NCBI GenBank assembly: GCA_016191305.1 | Contig: JACPOX010000251.1 | Span: forward strand, 1 to 7,544 | Reading direction: 5' to 3' | Source: Legionella longbeachae | GTDB taxonomy: Bacteria > Pseudomonadota > Gammaproteobacteria > Legionellales > Legionellaceae | DNA length: 7,544 nt | In this document: piece by piece, positions 1-6,180 of the stretch | Numbering within the stretch: the first letter of the stretch is position 1 | Layout: every line of letters begins with the position of its first letter | Notes under the pieces: model-generated | Seen by the model: the letters and a program-made list of their open reading frames with translations, nothing else | What the model was told of the DNA's origin: nothing | Database searches by the model: none | Translations under genes and position numbers: made by a program

Positions 1-2164
1 TAGATAATTCAGAGAATATAATATCCATGCAATATTCATCAGAAATAAGATGAGGGATACAAATTTGTAGTTCAGACTCATCTTCTTGTAAGTAAAATAA
101 CTTGATGATGAGTAAAGGAGCATTTTTAGGCCATGGATAATAAGAAAATAATTGTGCTAGCGATTTTTGTAGAGTTTTCTCTCTTTGTTGAATAGACGAT
201 GTTTGCAGATCATGAATAATGAGTTTAGCTGGAGATTTTTTTTGTACTTTTTGTGCTGGTTGAAACTTTAATATTTGATAAGTTAGAGCCTCATGTTTTT
301 TTAAAATAGCTTGAAAAGCAAACTCCAAAGCTGCTTTATTTAACCGACCTTGAAAACGTTTTCTTGCAACAATATTTAATTTTTGAGCTTTAGGTTCAAA
401 AATATTCGACATCCACAGTAAAAACTGAAAATCACTAAGAGGTATCTTGGTTATTTTATGATGAATAAATTTCCGAAAAGCGCGTCTTCGCTTACTTTTT
501 TTAGTTTGTTTAATAATTGGAACTAATTGAGCAATATTAGTGGCTTTATAAAAATCATTTAAGCTAATAGTTCGTTCTAATTCATGATTTATTTTTGAAA
601 CAATGCGCGCAGCAGATAAGGAATGTCCACCTAAATCAAAAAAATCATCGTGAATTCCAATTAATTGTACCCCCAATTCCTCTGACCAAATTTCTGCAAG
701 TTTTTTTTCTAGAGCGGTCTTTGGTTCAAGATAATTATGACTCGTCGTTAATAAAGGGATAGGCAAAGCTGCTTTGTGTAATTTGCCATTAGCAGTAAGA
801 GGAAAAGAATCAATCTTTACAAAAACAGTTGGAATCATATAGTCAGGTAAATGCTTTTGTAAATACTGACGTAATTGGTTTATATTCAGTAGGGTATCTT
901 TGTCTTTAAGGATGTAATAGACGACCAATCGTTGTTCGGAAAAGGAGTCTTTTTGGGCAAGGACGGCAGCTTCCTTAATCGCTGTATGTGAAAGTAATTG
1001 CTTCTCTATTTCTCCTGGTTCAATACGAAATCCACGTATTTTAACTTGTTCATCAATTCTTCCTAAGTATTCTATTATGCCATTCGAGTGTTTTTTACAT
1101 AAGTCCCCGGTTTTATATAAACGAGTTCCATTGTTAATTATAAATTGTTGTTGGGTTAATTCTGGTTGATTTAAGTATCCACGAGCAAGACAAACTCCAC
1201 CAATAAATAATTCACCAATTTCATTATCAGAAGAGGGGAGATTATTGTTGCCAAGCACAATACAACTCATATTGGTCCCTGCAATACCAATAGGTATGCT
1301 GGCGTCCAAACGCTCAATATTTTGAGCGTTCACTGTGTATGATGAAACAGCTACAGTTGCTTCAGTAGGACCATACTCGTTAAATAAAATATGTTCGGGA
1401 TAGAATGAAAGCCATGATTTGCATTCAGAAGCAGATAGATTTTCTCCACCTAAAATAATGGATGAAAGCTGTGTTAAGGCGACAAAGTTATTTTTTGTTT
1501 CTTGTAATAGCACTTTAAAATAACTTGGAGTGAGTTTTATAATATTGATATGGGAATTAACCAGGTGGTTCAAATAATTTCTAATGTTCTTTTTTATGAC
1601 TTCATCACAAATAACCACAGTTAACCCAAGCATTAGGGGCACAATGCTTGTTGATAAATGCTCAATGAGCACCCCTTTCGGAGTGCCTGTTGAGCCGGAT
1701 GTATAAATTATATACGCCAAATGCTCTGGAGTATTTATTGGATCAGGATTATCAGTTATTTGTTGATCAATGTTCTTATCTTTATCCAAAAAGATTAGTG
1801 TGTTTTGATGATCTGAAAATTTATGTTTAAGTTGTGACTTTGTAATTAAAATAGGAGCTTGACTATCATTTAATAAAAATGACAATCGATCCTCAGGTTG
1901 TAAAGGGTCTAAGGGCAAGTAGGCACCACCTGCTTTTAGAATAGCGAGGATTGCAATAAGAAACTCAACTGAACGTTCGAAACATAATGCAACGGGCATA
2001 TCTGGTGTCAATCCTAACTCTCTTAGATAATGCGCTAGTTGGTTGGCTTTTCTATTGAGTTCTATATAGGTTAAAGATTGAACGTCATTTAAAACGGCAA
2101 GCTGATTGGGGAAGTGATTCACTTGCTCTTCAAATACGCCATGTATTGTGTTTATCTTATCCAT
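1..2164 (-). CDS. Nonribosomal peptide synthetase, 5' part (A - PCP - C...), runs off left edge
   Basis: Multimodular synthetase that should activate an amino acid as its adenylate, load it on a phosphopantetheine carrier and pass it on. I translated the minus strand from ATG at 2162-2164; 721 codons are open to the window edge. An AGGA ribosome site lies 6 bases before this ATG, and the protein starts exactly at an adenylation domain, so it looks like an initiating module. Domains: A about 1-465, with A3 (YTSGSTGTPKG, 154-164), A5 (NEYGPTE, 262-268), A7 (YKTGD, to 354), A8 (GRIDEQVKIRGFR, 368-380) and A10 Lys461 (NGK); carrier protein about 470-545, with LGGHSL and phosphopantetheine Ser515; condensation domain from about 555, with KHEAL at the C2 position and PHLISDE (704-710) in place of HHxxxDG, keeping the second His (705). 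Oddity: after A3 (IEH, 167-169) the chain jumps almost at once to the strand after A4, so A4 with its substrate-anchoring Asp is missing. Function may be lost or altered. The product is unknown. Confidence 0.93.
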   Translation of the reverse strand, partial: MDKINTIHGVFEEQVNHFPNQLAVLNDVQSLTYIELNRKANQLAHYLRELGLTPDMPVALCFERSVEFLIAILAILKAGGAYLPLDPLQPEDRLSFLLNDSQAPILITKSQLKHKFSDHQNTLIFLDKDKNIDQQITDNPDPINTPEHLAYIIYTSGSTGTPKGVLIEHLSTSIVPLMLGLTVVICDEVIKKNIRNYLNHLVNSHINIIKLTPSYFKVLLQETKNNFVALTQLSSIILGGENLSASECKSWLSFYPEHILFNEYGPTEATVAVSSYTVNAQNIERLDASIPIGIAGTNMSCIVLGNNNLPSSDNEIGELFIGGVCLARGYLNQPELTQQQFIINNGTRLYKTGDLCKKHSNGIIEYLGRIDEQVKIRGFRIEPGEIEKQLLSHTAIKEAAVLAQKDSFSEQRLVVYYILKDKDTLLNINQLRQYLQKHLPDYMIPTVFVKIDSFPLTANGKLHKAALPIPLLTTSHNYLEPKTALEKKLAEIWSEELGVQLIGIHDDFFDLGGHSLSAARIVSKINHELERTISLNDFYKATNIAQLVPIIKQTKKSKRRRAFRKFIHHKITKIPLSDFQFLLWMSNIFEPKAQKLNIVARKRFQGRLNKAALEFAFQAILKKHEALTYQILKFQPAQKVQKKSPAKLIIHDLQTSSIQQREKTLQKSLAQLFSYYPWPKNAPLLIIKLFYLQEDESELQICIPHLISDEYCMDIIFSELS
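1627..1671. repeat. Two adjacent perfect palindromes inside the NRPS gene
   Basis: CAAGCATT (1627-1634) and AATGCTTG (1643-1650) are perfect 8-bp inverted arms around an 8-base loop. Eight bases further on, TGCTCA (1659-1664) and TGAGCA (1666-1671) form a second palindrome with a one-base centre. They lie within coding sequence, at the place where the adenylation domain lacks its A4 segment (codons 169-175 cover 1640-1660). They may be the footprint or the cause of a deletion. Confidence 0.8.
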
Positions 2165-2212
2165 CGTTCATCCTGAATTCGGCAGTAGAGTCACAGCAAG
2201 ACTTGTAAATTC

Positions 2213-2241
2213 AGTATAATGGACACTTCAGTTAGATTCAA
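2213..2241 (-). promoter_or_regulatory. Sigma70-type promoter of the NRPS gene
   Basis: On the minus strand, TTGAAT (2236-2241) is separated by exactly 17 bases from TATACT (2213-2218). Each box has one or two mismatches to TTGACA/TATAAT. Transcription would start near 2206, giving a leader of about 40 bases that contains the AGGA ribosome site before the ATG at 2164. This suggests the NRPS has its own promoter even if some read-through from the MMPL gene occurs. Confidence 0.6.
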
Positions 2242-2274
2242 CTCTGTTGGAGATAAGTCACTCACTACCTACTC

Positions 2275-2294
2275 AAAAAAACGGATGAGTCCAT
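2275..2294 (-). terminator. Weak intrinsic-terminator-like hairpin
   Basis: Minus-strand ATGGA-CTCA-TCCGT forms a 5-bp stem (one G-T pair) with a 4-base loop, followed by six T. It lies between the MMPL stop and the NRPS promoter, where a terminator would separate the two units. The stem is short and there is no second support, so efficiency is doubtful. Confidence 0.2.
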
Positions 2295-2565
2295 ATAAAT
2301 AGGCAATGAGATGTTAACACGTAGAAAATCGTGGATTAAAAAATTTGAGGGTTAAATGGCTTTTCTTGATAATTTTCTTTTACCATTTCAGCATTATCCA
2401 AATAATATGAAAATATAATCCCTTATTCTCCAATTGTGCGCTTCTAGATTGCGTTCATGTTTGTGATCGTATAATTCAAATCACTTATGTTTCTTGATAG
2501 TCTAAATACTGGTATCTTAGTCATTTTAGTGAGAAGTACAACATAGGCAACACTAATAAATCGCG

Positions 2566-4815
2566 TTATAATTTCGGAAGAATTTTATCCAACCATTTTG
2601 GTAAATACCAAACCCAGTTTTTAAAGATCGCCATGGTTGCAGGGACTAAAAAGCTTCGTATTAAAAATGCATCGACAAAAATAGCAACAGCAATCCCAAG
2701 GCCAAATGCTTTGACCATTAATACATCGGCAATCAGAAAAGAGCAACAAATAACTATGACTATAAGAGCTGCACTGGTAATAATACGACTGCTTTTTTCA
2801 ATTCCAAATATGATACTTTGATTATTGTTTTTAGTTGTTTTATGAGCTTCTTTAATTCGTGATAATAAAAATACCTCGTAATCCATTGAGAATCCAAAGA
2901 GTGCACAAAATATTATTACTAATAAACTGATGTCCAAAGTTTCTTGGGGTTGGAAATTCAGTAGTGTAGACATATATCCTTCTTGGAATATAAAAACCAA
3001 GGCGCCATAGGAAGCAATGAGGCTTAATAAGGTCATTACAATTGCTTTCAGAGGTAGAAAAATTGAGCGTAATAAAAGAAGTAAAATCAAATAGGAAAAT
3101 ACAATGACCCATAAAATAGCATAGGGAAGCACACCATAAATACTGTGTAACACGTCTATATTACTTACATTTGTTCCCGTGATTTGTACTTTTAATCCAG
3201 AACCTGCTTTTACATCACGTAATTGATCAATCAGTTTTTTAGTTTCTGGTGAATCATTAGGATATTTACTAACAACATTAAGAATGGTTAAGTGTTTCGT
3301 CGTTGTTGTCGCTAATAATTGTTTGACTCGTGTATCCAGTAATTTTTTATCCATATGATACAGAGTATAGTACTGCCCTTTTTTTAAGTCCGAGTTGCTA
3401 CTAATGATACCATTGACTTGTTTAATTAAAGGGTTTTCCTTTAACTTATGTACTAAGTTATATAACTTTGAAAGATTACGACGAGATAAAATATTAGAGG
3501 AGGGGGATTCGATCACCAGTATAATTGGACTTAATTCTTCAATGTCGAATTTCTTGGCATATGTATCATAAAATGCCCTGCTTTCTGATTTTTCAGGAAA
3601 AATTCGGTAATCAGATATACCAAATTTTACAGATAAAAATGGATATCCAAGGACTAATAAAATCATTAGTATAGGAAAGAAAAAAACACATGGATGATGA
3701 ACTACTCGTTCTGCTAACCAACGCCACCAACTGTAATGATTTTGATTCCGGAAAATATGTACTGATAGAAAATTAATTTTTGTTTTCAGAACAGCAAGTA
3801 CTGCAGGTAAAAAAATAGTAGAAATTAACACGGCAAAAAATACTGCAGCCAAGCCTCCCACTGCAACTGAGAAGAGAATATTAACTGGAAATAAAAATAA
3901 GGCACTAAGACTTACAAAAACAGCTAATCCACTAAAGAAAATAGCCTTACCCGCAGTTTCTTGCGTGGTTGCTATTGCTTCTTCAATGCTTAATCCATTT
4001 TTTAATTCATCTCGAAAACGATTAATAAAAAATAATGAGTAGTCTAAACACAGGCAAAGTCCTAGTAGTAAGGCAATATTAATGGTAAAAATTGAAAGTG
4101 TGCATAGATGGCCTAAAAAATAAAGGGTAGTTAAAATAATTAATGCACAACCCCCTCCTAATATAATAGGAAGTGTTGCAGCAACTACCGAGCCAAACAC
4201 AAGAATTAAAGTAATAATGGCTATTGGAGCCGCAATAAAGTCAGCTCGATAAAGGTCTGTTTGTGTCTGTTGATTCACGCTTTCTATGAAAAGGGGCTCT
4301 CCGCCAAATTGTATACTCATATTAGAAGGCTTTTTGACTGACTCTTTAAATTGTTGTAATAAATGGTCACTGATTTGTTTGTTTGTTTTAATGATTACTA
4401 CAACATAGGCTGTATGTTTATCTTTGGAAATTTGGTGTTCGTCATCAGGGTAAATAATTGTATGTTTTAGAGGGAACTCTTTTAAATCGGAAAGCGATTT
4501 CTTTATTTTTTTGATAAATTTTGGATTAGTCGCTAAAAGTTTGGGGCTATGGTACATGATAAGGAATTGATTTTTATTATTATAACCTAATTTTTTATCC
4601 ATATAGTTTTCGGCGCGCGCGCTTTGGGAGCTTGTATCAATAAAACCGGTTGTTTTAAAGGGATCGATAATATGAGGCAGATAAGGAATGCAAAATAATA
4701 TGGCGAGTATCCATATCCCTATGATGGGCCAACGCAGTTTATTGATTATACTTCCTAATCTGTACGATATTGTTTTTTTTTGCATTTTGTGGTCGGAGCT
4801 CCAAATCCCCGGCAT
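2566..4815 (-). CDS. MMPL family RND-type transporter (putative exporter)
   Basis: Proton-driven inner-membrane exporter of the MMPL branch of the RND superfamily; members move lipids, lipopeptides or related compounds. The 749-residue protein has the full two-fold layout: TM1 about 30-48, a large periplasmic loop about 51-192, TM2-6 about 193-345, TM7 about 376-395, a second loop about 396-564 and TM8-12 about 565-728. Asp-Tyr pairs in both halves (D258-Y259 in CLDYSLF, D645-Y646 in SMDYEVF) match the proton-relay pairs of MmpL proteins. Both are followed by the usual basic R-x-(R/K) cytoplasmic stretch. The start is uncertain: the ATG at 4815 has only AAAGAG about 15 bases upstream, while Met11 (ATG at 4783-4785) gives a more usual N-terminus but has GGAG 13 bases away. 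It is co-oriented with, and 401 bp upstream of, the NRPS, so export of the peptide product is plausible. The substrate is not known. Confidence 0.93.
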   Translation of the reverse strand: MPGIWSSDHKMQKKTISYRLGSIINKLRWPIIGIWILAILFCIPYLPHIIDPFKTTGFIDTSSQSARAENYMDKKLGYNNKNQFLIMYHSPKLLATNPKFIKKIKKSLSDLKEFPLKHTIIYPDDEHQISKDKHTAYVVVIIKTNKQISDHLLQQFKESVKKPSNMSIQFGGEPLFIESVNQQTQTDLYRADFIAAPIAIITLILVFGSVVAATLPIILGGGCALIILTTLYFLGHLCTLSIFTINIALLLGLCLCLDYSLFFINRFRDELKNGLSIEEAIATTQETAGKAIFFSGLAVFVSLSALFLFPVNILFSVAVGGLAAVFFAVLISTIFLPAVLAVLKTKINFLSVHIFRNQNHYSWWRWLAERVVHHPCVFFFPILMILLVLGYPFLSVKFGISDYRIFPEKSESRAFYDTYAKKFDIEELSPIILVIESPSSNILSRRNLSKLYNLVHKLKENPLIKQVNGIISSNSDLKKGQYYTLYHMDKKLLDTRVKQLLATTTTKHLTILNVVSKYPNDSPETKKLIDQLRDVKAGSGLKVQITGTNVSNIDVLHSIYGVLPYAILWVIVFSYLILLLLLRSIFLPLKAIVMTLLSLIASYGALVFIFQEGYMSTLLNFQPQETLDISLLVIIFCALFGFSMDYEVFLLSRIKEAHKTTKNNNQSIIFGIEKSSRIITSAALIVIVICCSFLIADVLMVKAFGLGIAVAIFVDAFLIRSFLVPATMAIFKNWVWYLPKWLDKILPKL

Positions 4816-4862
4816 TTATTTAAATAATGACTCTTTAATAATATTAGTATAAATTATGCGGG
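4816..4862. promoter_or_regulatory. Compact divergent promoter region, MMPL gene / epmC
   Basis: Only 47 bp separate the two divergent starts. Minus strand: TATACT (4846-4851) is a good -10 box for the MMPL gene, with a poor -35. Plus strand: TATAAA (4848-4853) is an overlapping -10 candidate for epmC, with a weak ATGACT at 4827-4832. The two -10 boxes share four base pairs, so the polymerases would compete. Assigned from sequence pattern only. Confidence 0.4.
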
Positions 4863-5426
4863 ATGTGTAAACTATTGAGGCAAAAAATATTGGAACATCA
4901 GTATCAGGATTTAATTTCTATCTTTTATTATTGTTTTGGGGTTGATTATAATACAAGGCTAGTAAAGGGCGATAACGAACCCATATACCTACCAGCAGAT
5001 GATCAACGTTCACAAAATGAGCTTTATTTTGCTCATGGTTTTTTTAGTAGTGCCTTACATGAATGTGCTCATTGGTTAATCGCTGGAGAAGAGCGAAGAA
5101 AACTGATTGATTTTGGTTATTGGTATATGCCTGATGGCCGCAATGCAGAGCAACAGAAACTTTTTCAGCGTGTTGAAGTGAAACCGCAGGCTTTGGAGTG
5201 GATTCTCTCTAAAGCCTCAGGATACAAATTTCATGTAAGTATTGATAATTTGAATGGTGCGGAATTGGATACAGCTTTATTCAAACAGTCTGTTTTTGAT
5301 CAGATTATTCATTATTGCAAGCAAGGCTTGCCCAAACGAGCTCAAAAATTTCGCGATGCCTTATCTGTTTTTTACGGACAATCGATTATTTTGCGCGTCG
5401 AGGATTTTTCTTTAGAAGAGCTGTGA
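4863..5426 (+). CDS. epmC: Elongation factor P hydroxylase EpmC (YfcM family)
   Basis: Cytosolic enzyme that hydroxylates the modified lysine of elongation factor P after EpmA/EpmB have added beta-lysine, the last step in maturing EF-P for relief of ribosome stalling. The 187 residues align throughout with E. coli EpmC as I recall it: FNTRL-KGD-EPIYLPAD near the start (here 29-46), FAHGF (56-60), an HExxH metal-binding motif (H66-E67-H70 in HECAHW), DFGYWYMPDGR (83-93), VEVKPQALEW (104-113) and DNL-G (128-132). The annotated ATG has no ribosome site. A TTG at 4890 (codon 10) has GAGG nine bases upstream and would match the length of the E. coli protein, so the true start may be there; a plus-strand -10 at 4848-4853 would also suit it. 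epmA and epmB are not in this window. It stands alone, divergent from the MMPL gene and convergent with the small membrane protein gene. Confidence 0.93.
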   Translation: MCKLLRQKILEHQYQDLISIFYYCFGVDYNTRLVKGDNEPIYLPADDQRSQNELYFAHGFFSSALHECAHWLIAGEERRKLIDFGYWYMPDGRNAEQQKLFQRVEVKPQALEWILSKASGYKFHVSIDNLNGAELDTALFKQSVFDQIIHYCKQGLPKRAQKFRDALSVFYGQSIILRVEDFSLEEL

Positions 5427-5479
5427 CAATACGTTGAACAACCTGGTTTTATAAGGAATGATTTCCATTGATTTATCTC

Positions 5480-5510
5480 AGAGCATCTTGTCAAAAAGCC
5501 ATGATGCTCT
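5480..5510 (+). terminator. Hairpin after epmC, possible terminator
   Basis: AGAGCATC (5480-5487) pairs perfectly with GATGCTCT (5503-5510). After one T-T mismatch two further pairs (T5489-A5501, G5490-C5500) extend the stem. It begins 53 bases after the epmC stop, in the gap between two convergent genes. It has no immediate T-run on either strand, only ATAATTTT some bases later on the plus strand, so it may instead protect the 3' end or act with other factors. Confidence 0.4.
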
Positions 5511-5523
5511 ATCAAAATAATTT

Positions 5524-5581
5524 TGTAAGCGTTTACGCAATGGCGTCAACTACCTTAAATTGACGTCATTGAGCGTTCACG
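5524..5581. repeat. Composite repeat: 10-bp direct repeats flanking a 12-bp inverted repeat
   Basis: AGCGTTTACG (5528-5537) recurs as AGCGTTCACG (5572-5581), one mismatch, 44 bp apart. Between them CAATGGCGTCAA (5538-5549) and TTGACGTCATTG (5560-5571) form a 12-bp stem (one G-T pair) with a 10-base loop. The direct repeats abut the stem exactly. The left edge also reads TGTAAGCGTTTACG, which resembles LacI-family operators. This could be a small dispersed repeat, a protein-binding site or a structured RNA element. Confidence 0.55.
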
Positions 5582-5599
5582 GGATATGTAAATTTCATT

Positions 5600-5657
5600 T
5601 TTGCGAGTCTTGGCGAAGTAGTCCAGTACGATGCTTCGTGACCACACTTTTTTGCTG
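5600..5657. repeat. Possible degenerate REP-like intergenic element
   Basis: TTGCGAG (5601-5607), GCGAAG (5613-5618), CCAG (5623-5626), GCTTCG (5633-5638) and CTGG (5655-5658) occur in the order seen in widespread bacterial palindromic repeats with a TTGCGAG...GCGAAG...AATCCAG core, but with several changes. CGAAG/CTTCG can pair, as can CCAG/CTGG. Recognition is from memory of such repeats, so confidence is low. Confidence 0.25.
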
Positions 5658-5674
5658 GTAATTTAAAAAATTAC
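5658..5674. repeat. AT-rich perfect hairpin
   Basis: GTAATTT (5658-5664) and AAATTAC (5668-5674) are perfect inverted arms around AAA. It lies 25 bases past the stop of the minus-strand small membrane protein gene and could help end that transcript, but no T-run follows on the minus strand. Confidence 0.4.
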
Positions 5675-5698
5675 ATACGTCGTGAAAGTCTACTAATT

Positions 5699-6031
5699 TT
5701 ATTTGGGTGTTCTTTGCAAAATGTTAGTTACTGTACTGCTATTCAAAACCATTAATGCTGTTTTTACACTAAAAAAACCACCCAATGCGCCTACACCCAT
5801 TGTAAAGCCCATATTCATATCTTTAGGTTTCAACCCTTGTTTTTGGGCTTCTCTTGATTTCTCTTTGTCCTTACCGCCAGGCTCCATTCCAAAAGTTTTA
5901 ATATTATAAGACATATTATTCATACCCACGTTAGCGCCAACGCAAGCCCCAATAAAAGTACCATACGTTAATAATGTACGGGCTTCTTCTTTGACTTTCA
6001 ATAAACCTTCTTTTATCACTTTGCTTTTCAT
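5699..6031 (-). CDS. Small glycine-rich two-helix membrane protein, unknown function
   Basis: I do not recognise this family. I chose ATG at 6029-6031 because AAGGGA lies about 7 bases upstream; an in-frame TTG at 6049 would add six residues but overlaps that ribosome site. The product is 110 residues: a lysine/glutamate-rich amphipathic N-terminus (1-18), a first glycine-rich hydrophobic segment (about 20-37, YGTFIGACVGANVG), a charged linker (about 52-71, many K, E, D, R and Q), a second glycine-rich hydrophobic segment (about 73-98, MGFTMGVGALGGFF...) and a short polar tail. The GxxxG-like spacing (GACVGANVG, GVGALGG) suggests helix packing or oligomerisation in a membrane. There is no signal peptide with a clear cleavage site. 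It is convergent with epmC and downstream of the NTPDase on the same strand, 189 bp away, with its own weak promoter candidate. Coding potential is supported by a good ribosome site and coherent hydrophobic architecture. Confidence 0.7.
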   Translation of the reverse strand: MKSKVIKEGLLKVKEEARTLLTYGTFIGACVGANVGMNNMSYNIKTFGMEPGGKDKEKSREAQKQGLKPKDMNMGFTMGVGALGGFFSVKTALMVLNSSTVTNILQRTPK

Positions 6032-6059
6032 TCTACATCCCTTGATCAATAAATCGGCA

Positions 6060-6087
6060 ATTCTACACAGGAATAAAAAAAGAGCAA
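6060..6087 (-). promoter_or_regulatory. Candidate promoter of the small membrane protein gene
   Basis: Minus-strand TTGCTC (6082-6087), 16 bases, then TAGAAT (6060-6065). The -10 has one mismatch, but the -35 keeps only TTG. The start would be near 6053, about 20 bases before the chosen ATG, and the leader would contain the AAGGGA site. Plausible position, moderate match. Confidence 0.35.
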
Positions 6088-6103
6088 ATAGAATTTGGCT
6101 TTA

Positions 6104-6172
6104 AAACTACATGAATATGATTTCATTAAAAAGGAGGAATTCTGGCAAGAATTTAGACGTGGTATGTAGTTT
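6104..6172. repeat. Spaced 9-bp inverted repeat upstream of the small membrane protein gene
   Basis: AAACTACAT (6104-6112) and ATGTAGTTT (6164-6172) are perfect inverted copies 51 bases apart. AAACTACA occurs a third time at 6232-6239, inside the 3' end of the NTPDase gene. The enclosed segment includes an AAGGAGG (6131-6137) with no usable start codon after it. It could be a regulator's paired sites or the ends of a very small element; nothing coding is visible inside. Confidence 0.4.
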
Positions 6173-6180
6173 GTATATAT

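Larger units (their letters stand above)
2165..2565. other. 401-bp intergenic spacer between MMPL exporter and NRPS
   Basis: AT-rich spacer between two minus-strand genes. It holds a sigma70-like NRPS promoter near its left end (2213-2241) and a weak terminator-like hairpin just upstream of it (2275-2294). On the plus strand there is a perfect TATAAT at 2470-2475 with TTGCGT 15 bases upstream (2449-2454), and a 20-codon ORF at 2356-2418 preceded by GAGG. I do not call either as functional. I found no tRNA, no longer coding sequence and no recognisable NRPS or exporter remnant here. Confidence 0.6.

Noticed and set aside
2356..2418. Plus-strand 20-codon ORF with GAGG five bases before ATG and weak TTAACA/TAAAAA boxes upstream
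   Set aside because: Too short and without recognisable features; AT-rich intergenic DNA produces such frames by chance.
2449..2475. Plus-strand TTGCGT - 15 - TATAAT promoter pointing into the 3' end of the MMPL gene
   Set aside because: Spacing of 15 is poor and there is no gene or clear antisense RNA after it; kept only as a remark in the spacer entry.
2633..3112. Open frames on the plus strand and in another minus frame inside the MMPL gene
   Set aside because: They overlap a clear 12-helix transporter gene and have no family features of their own.
5524..5537. Catabolite-response-like (cre) operator TGTAAGCGTTTACG
   Set aside because: CcpA-type control is a Firmicute system and the site lies between convergent gene ends, not at a promoter; resemblance is probably chance or part of the repeat.
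5703..5909. Plus-strand 68-codon open frame opposite the small membrane protein gene
   Set aside because: No ribosome site; the opposite strand has a good ribosome site and a coherent membrane-protein pattern.
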